From JAJYKC01 sp963823105 (GTDB taxonomy: Bacteria; Acidobacteriota; Terriglobia; Bryobacterales; Bryobacteraceae), in contig CAWGKC010000003.1 in NCBI GenBank assembly GCA_963823105.1, positions 186,001 through 250,000 of the forward strand: 64,000 nucleotides of DNA, in the 5' to 3' direction. Of this stretch, positions 61,592 through 64,000 are shown piece by piece. The notes beneath the pieces are model-generated. The model was not told the origin of the DNA. It worked only from the letters and a program-made list of their open reading frames with translations, and made no database searches. How positions within the stretch are numbered: the stretch's first letter is position 1; every line of letters starts with the position of its first letter. The position numbers were made by a program, and so were the translations under genes.

Positions 61592-61798
61592 GTGAAAGAA
61601 AAAGGCGTAGTGAAATGGTTTAATGCCGCCAAGGGTTATGGATTTATCCAGAGGACCAACGGCGAAGACGTGTTTGTACACTTCTCGGCGATCCAGATGA
61701 ACGGATACCGGACGCTCGAAGAGGGTACGGAGGTCGAGTTCGAGGTGAAAAAAGGCCCGAAGGGTCTTCAAGCCGAGAACGTGAACCGGCCGCAATAA
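61592..61798 (+). CDS. Cold-shock protein (CspA family)
   Basis: 68 residues from a GTG preceded by AGGAGA. OB-fold with both RNA-binding motifs: GVVKWFNAAKGYGFIQR (RNP1) and DVFVHFSAIQ (RNP2), then EGTEVEFEVKKGPKGLQAEN. Binds single-stranded RNA or DNA as a chaperone. A strong terminator follows, so it is a single-gene unit. Confidence 0.96.
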   Translation: MKEKGVVKWFNAAKGYGFIQRTNGEDVFVHFSAIQMNGYRTLEEGTEVEFEVKKGPKGLQAENVNRPQ

Positions 61799-61821
61799 GA
61801 AATCGCAGGCAAAACCAAACC

Positions 61822-61849
61822 AGGGCCGCTCCGTCAGCGGCCCTTTTTT
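61822..61849 (+). terminator. Rho-independent terminator of the cold-shock gene
   Basis: AGGGCCGCT-CCGTC-AGCGGCCCT followed by TTTTTA. Nine perfect pairs, 23 bases after the stop. Confidence 0.92.
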
Positions 61850-61883
61850 ATTTTCGTTCGTCGATTTTTGGTGGAGGGTTGCG

Positions 61884-63134
61884 ATGCGCAGCGCCGTGGA
61901 CGCGATCTTGAAATTCAACAGCGGATTCGACACGCCGAGCCTGGCGCGGAAGCTGGCGAGGATGTCGTCGTCTTGCTTCGTTTATTTCCGGGGAACGTAT
62001 CATCTGTTCGCGAGCGACATGCTGGAGGGGCCGTTCCGCAAGTGGCCGGCGGCGACGGCGGCGGGGCCGATCGTGGGCGATTTGCATACGGAGAACTTCG
62101 GGACGTTCCGGGCGGCTACCGGAAATATCGTTTACGACATCAACGATTTCGACGAAACGACGGAAGGGCCGTACGAGTTCGATCTGCGGCGGATGGCGAC
62201 GGCGCTGGTGCTGGCGGCGCTGGATTCCGGGCACACGTTCAGCGGGGGCGTGCTGCTGGCGGAGACGTACTTGCGCGCGTATCTGGAGGCGCTGGGGCGG
62301 ATGGGGCAGATCAAACAGCGGCGGGAGTTTGAGAAATTGCACGATCATCCGGACGTTCACCAGGCGCTGTCGCTGGCGGCGGAGAAATCGCGGGTGGAGA
62401 TGATGAAGACGATCGCGGTGGAAGCGGCGGAAGGGAAGTTTGCATTCAGGCCGGCGCCGGACCATTTTCGAGCGGCGGGAAAGACGGAGCGCAAGTGGGC
62501 GCTGGCGGGGCTGCCGGAGTACAAAGCAAATTGCCTGATGCAGGCGAGCAGCCGGACGCGGAAATTCGAGTTGCAGGACATCGTGTTTCGTTACGCCGGA
62601 TGCGGCAGCCTGGGCAGAGGGCGGTACGCGCTGCTGTTGAGCAAAGGGAAGGGGCCGGCGGGGTGGGAGACGCTGCGGCTGGCGGAATGGAAGGACGCGC
62701 TCGATTCGGCGCTGACGGCGCGGCGGCCGAGGCAGAGCAAGAACCGGGCGAAGGAGGTGGTGGAGAGGACGATCGCGTTTCAACTTTTCCCGAAGCGGAT
62801 GCTGGGCTATACGCGGATGGATGGAAGGCCGATGCAGGCGCGGGAGATCGGGGCGAACGACGCGCGATTTCCGCACCGGGAGTTCACGGATCCGGCCCGG
62901 TTTCACAACGCGGCGAAGATTTTCGGCAAGATTACGGCGCGGGATCATTTGCTGGCGTCGCTGGCGGCGCGAGGTCCGCGGGCGTTGTCGAAGGAGATCC
63001 TGGGGAGCGAGGACCGGTTTGTGTACCGGCTGCTGGCGTTCGCGGCGGCGTACACGGTGCAGACGATGGACGACTACGCGGAGTTTCAACGGAGGCGCGC
63101 GGAGATCGCGCGGGCTTGGAAGGCGAAGGGTTGA
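61884..63134 (+). CDS. DUF2252 protein
   Basis: 416 residues. The family kinase-like core is visible: FYFRGTYHLFASDM-like start (CFVYFRGTYHLFASDMLEG), GPIVGDLHTENFGTFRAATG (as in the catalytic HxxN of aminoglycoside-kinase folds), VYDINDFDETTEGPYEFDLR (the metal-binding D-x-D) and RMATALVLAALDSG. DUF2252 proteins are thought to be atypical kinases or phosphotransferases; substrate unknown. GGTGGAGG precedes the ATG. The hydrolase gene starts 3 bases after its stop. Confidence 0.9.
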   Translation: MRSAVDAILKFNSGFDTPSLARKLARMSSSCFVYFRGTYHLFASDMLEGPFRKWPAATAAGPIVGDLHTENFGTFRAATGNIVYDINDFDETTEGPYEFDLRRMATALVLAALDSGHTFSGGVLLAETYLRAYLEALGRMGQIKQRREFEKLHDHPDVHQALSLAAEKSRVEMMKTIAVEAAEGKFAFRPAPDHFRAAGKTERKWALAGLPEYKANCLMQASSRTRKFELQDIVFRYAGCGSLGRGRYALLLSKGKGPAGWETLRLAEWKDALDSALTARRPRQSKNRAKEVVERTIAFQLFPKRMLGYTRMDGRPMQAREIGANDARFPHREFTDPARFHNAAKIFGKITARDHLLASLAARGPRALSKEILGSEDRFVYRLLAFAAAYTVQTMDDYAEFQRRRAEIARAWKAKG

Positions 63135-63137
63135 ACG

Positions 63138-63701
63138 ATGACGGATGGGATCTTGCTAACGCACGGAGCGGTGTTCAACAAAGACGCGCCGCTGCTGCTG
63201 GGATTGGACAAGGCGCTGAGCGGGCTGGGGCTGACGGTGGAGCGGTATAACTTGCCCTACCGGCAGAAGGATGCGGATGGGCCACCGCCGCCGGGGTCGA
63301 TGCCAGAGGATCTGGAGGGATTGCGGACGGCGGTTACGGCGATGAAGGAGCGCGTGGATGGGCGGTTGTTTTTGGGCGGGCAATCGTACGGAGGGTTGTT
63401 GGCGACGATGCTGGCGGCCGAGGACGCGGCGCTGGTGGATGGGCTGATGCTGTTCCCTTATCCGCTGCATCCGCCGGGAGGGGCGATGAACACGGGGCAT
63501 CTGACTTCGCTGCATACGCCGGCGCTATTCGTGCATGGGACGGGGGATCCGATGGGGTCGATTGAAGAGATGCGGGCGGCGCTGAAGGCGATCCCGGCGA
63601 AGACGGAGCTGGTGGCGGTCGACGGAGAAGGGCATCAGTTGAATCCGGCGCGGGTGGTGGAGCCGGCGGCGGCGGCGTTCCGGCGATTTTATTTGGGCTG
63701 A
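63138..63701 (+). CDS. Small alpha/beta hydrolase (KANL3/Tex30-like)
   Basis: 187 residues: ILLTHGAVFNKDAPLLLGLD (oxyanion HG), FLGGQSYGGLLATMLAAED (nucleophile S), ALFVHGTGDPMGSIEEM (acid D), AVDGEGHQLNP (H). The complete triad suggests an esterase-type enzyme. The last 31 bases of the gene are repeated 131 bases downstream. Confidence 0.87.
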   Translation: MTDGILLTHGAVFNKDAPLLLGLDKALSGLGLTVERYNLPYRQKDADGPPPPGSMPEDLEGLRTAVTAMKERVDGRLFLGGQSYGGLLATMLAAEDAALVDGLMLFPYPLHPPGGAMNTGHLTSLHTPALFVHGTGDPMGSIEEMRAALKAIPAKTELVAVDGEGHQLNPARVVEPAAAAFRRFYLG

Positions 63702-63832
63702 TGCGATGTGGGTGAGTGGGCTCTCGTTGCGCTCCCTGACGGTCGCGGCTCGGTAACGGCGACGGAGGGGTGGGCGGCGGGGCGGAGGCTGCGGACGGAC
63801 CGGCGGCGTTCCGGCGATTTTATTTGGGCTGA
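63671..63832. repeat. 31-base direct repeat at the ends of convergent genes
   Basis: 63671-63701 and 63802-63832 are identical over 31 bases (GGCGGCGTTCCGGCGATTTT then ATTTGGGCTGA). The first holds the last codons and stop of the hydrolase; the second holds the stop of the convergent gene at the right edge. The 100 bases between carry no gene. Confidence 0.9.
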
Positions 63833-64000
63833 AGGGTTCCGCGCAGGACGGTGATGGAGGCGGGGGGAAGAGTGTACTGGGCGCTTTTGCCGCCGGGGAC
63901 GCGGGATCCGGCGGCGGGATCGTCGGGGTTGGCGGTTCCGTTGGCGCCATTTGGCAGCCAGACGTACTGCGCGGCTCCGAAGGAGATTTGGGCTACGGGG
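63820..64000 (-). CDS. C-terminal end of an unidentified protein (gene continues past the window)
   Basis: The minus strand is open from the window edge to a TAA at 63820-63822, reading AQISFGAAQYVWLPNGANGT, DPAAGSRVPGGKSAQYTLPP, ASITVLRGTLQPK. A beta-rich end with x-SITVLR is common at the C-terminus of glycoside hydrolases and related secreted enzymes, but too little is present to name it. Confidence 0.6.
   Translation of the reverse strand, partial: PVAQISFGAAQYVWLPNGANGTANPDDPAAGSRVPGGKSAQYTLPPASITVLRGTLQPK

Noticed and set aside
1..64000. CRISPR arrays, tRNA or rRNA genes
   Set aside because: No regularly spaced repeats, no cloverleaf with a GGTTCGA-type arm, and no rRNA-like stretch was seen while reading both strands.

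Overview
The window looks like a piece of an Acidobacteriota chromosome, probably the Solibacter/Bryobacter branch. This is an inference from content: GC-rich DNA, two ADOP-type (acidobacterial duplicated orphan permease) ABC permeases, one with a PadR regulator, a tricorn-type protease, delta-60 repeat protein, PIG-L deacetylase with an SSS symporter, and a WD40-caspase protein. No rRNA, tRNA or CRISPR array was recognised.

Layout. 1-4.5 kb: end of an ADOP permease, then a minus-strand operon of cysteine desulfurase, mnmA and an LpxL-like acyltransferase, and a divergent SAM hydroxide adenosyltransferase (DUF62). 4.5-10.4 kb: an accessory graveyard with IS630 remnant, structured-RNA candidate, HEPN-like gene, several broken toxin-antitoxin (TA) pairs and dispersed repeats carrying a copy of the 3' end of the DUF62 gene. 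10.4-24 kb: patatin phospholipase, PIG-L/small membrane protein/SSS symporter operon, gapA, radical SAM protein, CPBP protease, cytochrome c, envelope protein, GbsR/SRPBCC pair, integral-membrane glycosyltransferase. 24-27 kb: PadR and an ADOP permease. 27-32.3 kb: second accessory stretch with orphan Phd antitoxin, MNT nucleotidyltransferase and its decayed copy, an unrecognised 446-residue protein, IS4 and resolvase remnants, delta-60 protein. 32.4-39 kb: tricorn protease and a Wza/Wzz/BY-kinase polysaccharide export operon. 39-45 kb: EVE protein, M28 peptidase, three-way-junction RNA candidate, glycine-rich secreted protein, and a small sugar-related group (SMP-30 lipoprotein, A/B-barrel protein, bicupin, ThuA-like). 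45-51 kb: metH, then HigBA, an RHH/ParE remnant, a FitAB-like pair and mosaic copies of pieces of metH and of the nearby response regulator gene. 51-61.3 kb: an almost uninterrupted minus-strand run: WD40-caspase, lipoprotein, membrane protein, GH13 amylase, EgtD-like methyltransferase, membrane-anchored unknown, histidine kinase, response regulator. 61.5-64 kb: cold-shock protein, DUF2252 protein, alpha/beta hydrolase, and the end of a gene that runs out of the window.

Two window-wide features matter to any reader. First, at least 13 otherwise intact genes, including mnmA and gapA, are broken by about 20 frameshifts, and all but one are repaired by removing one base. This points to insertion errors in the underlying sequence more than to gene death, so coordinates below span the whole repaired gene. 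Second, the G/C strand bias of the plus strand flips abruptly (near 10.1 and 24.0 kb, and again around 27-30 kb) without regard to gene orientation, and at least one flip lies inside an inverted repeat, suggesting past inversions.
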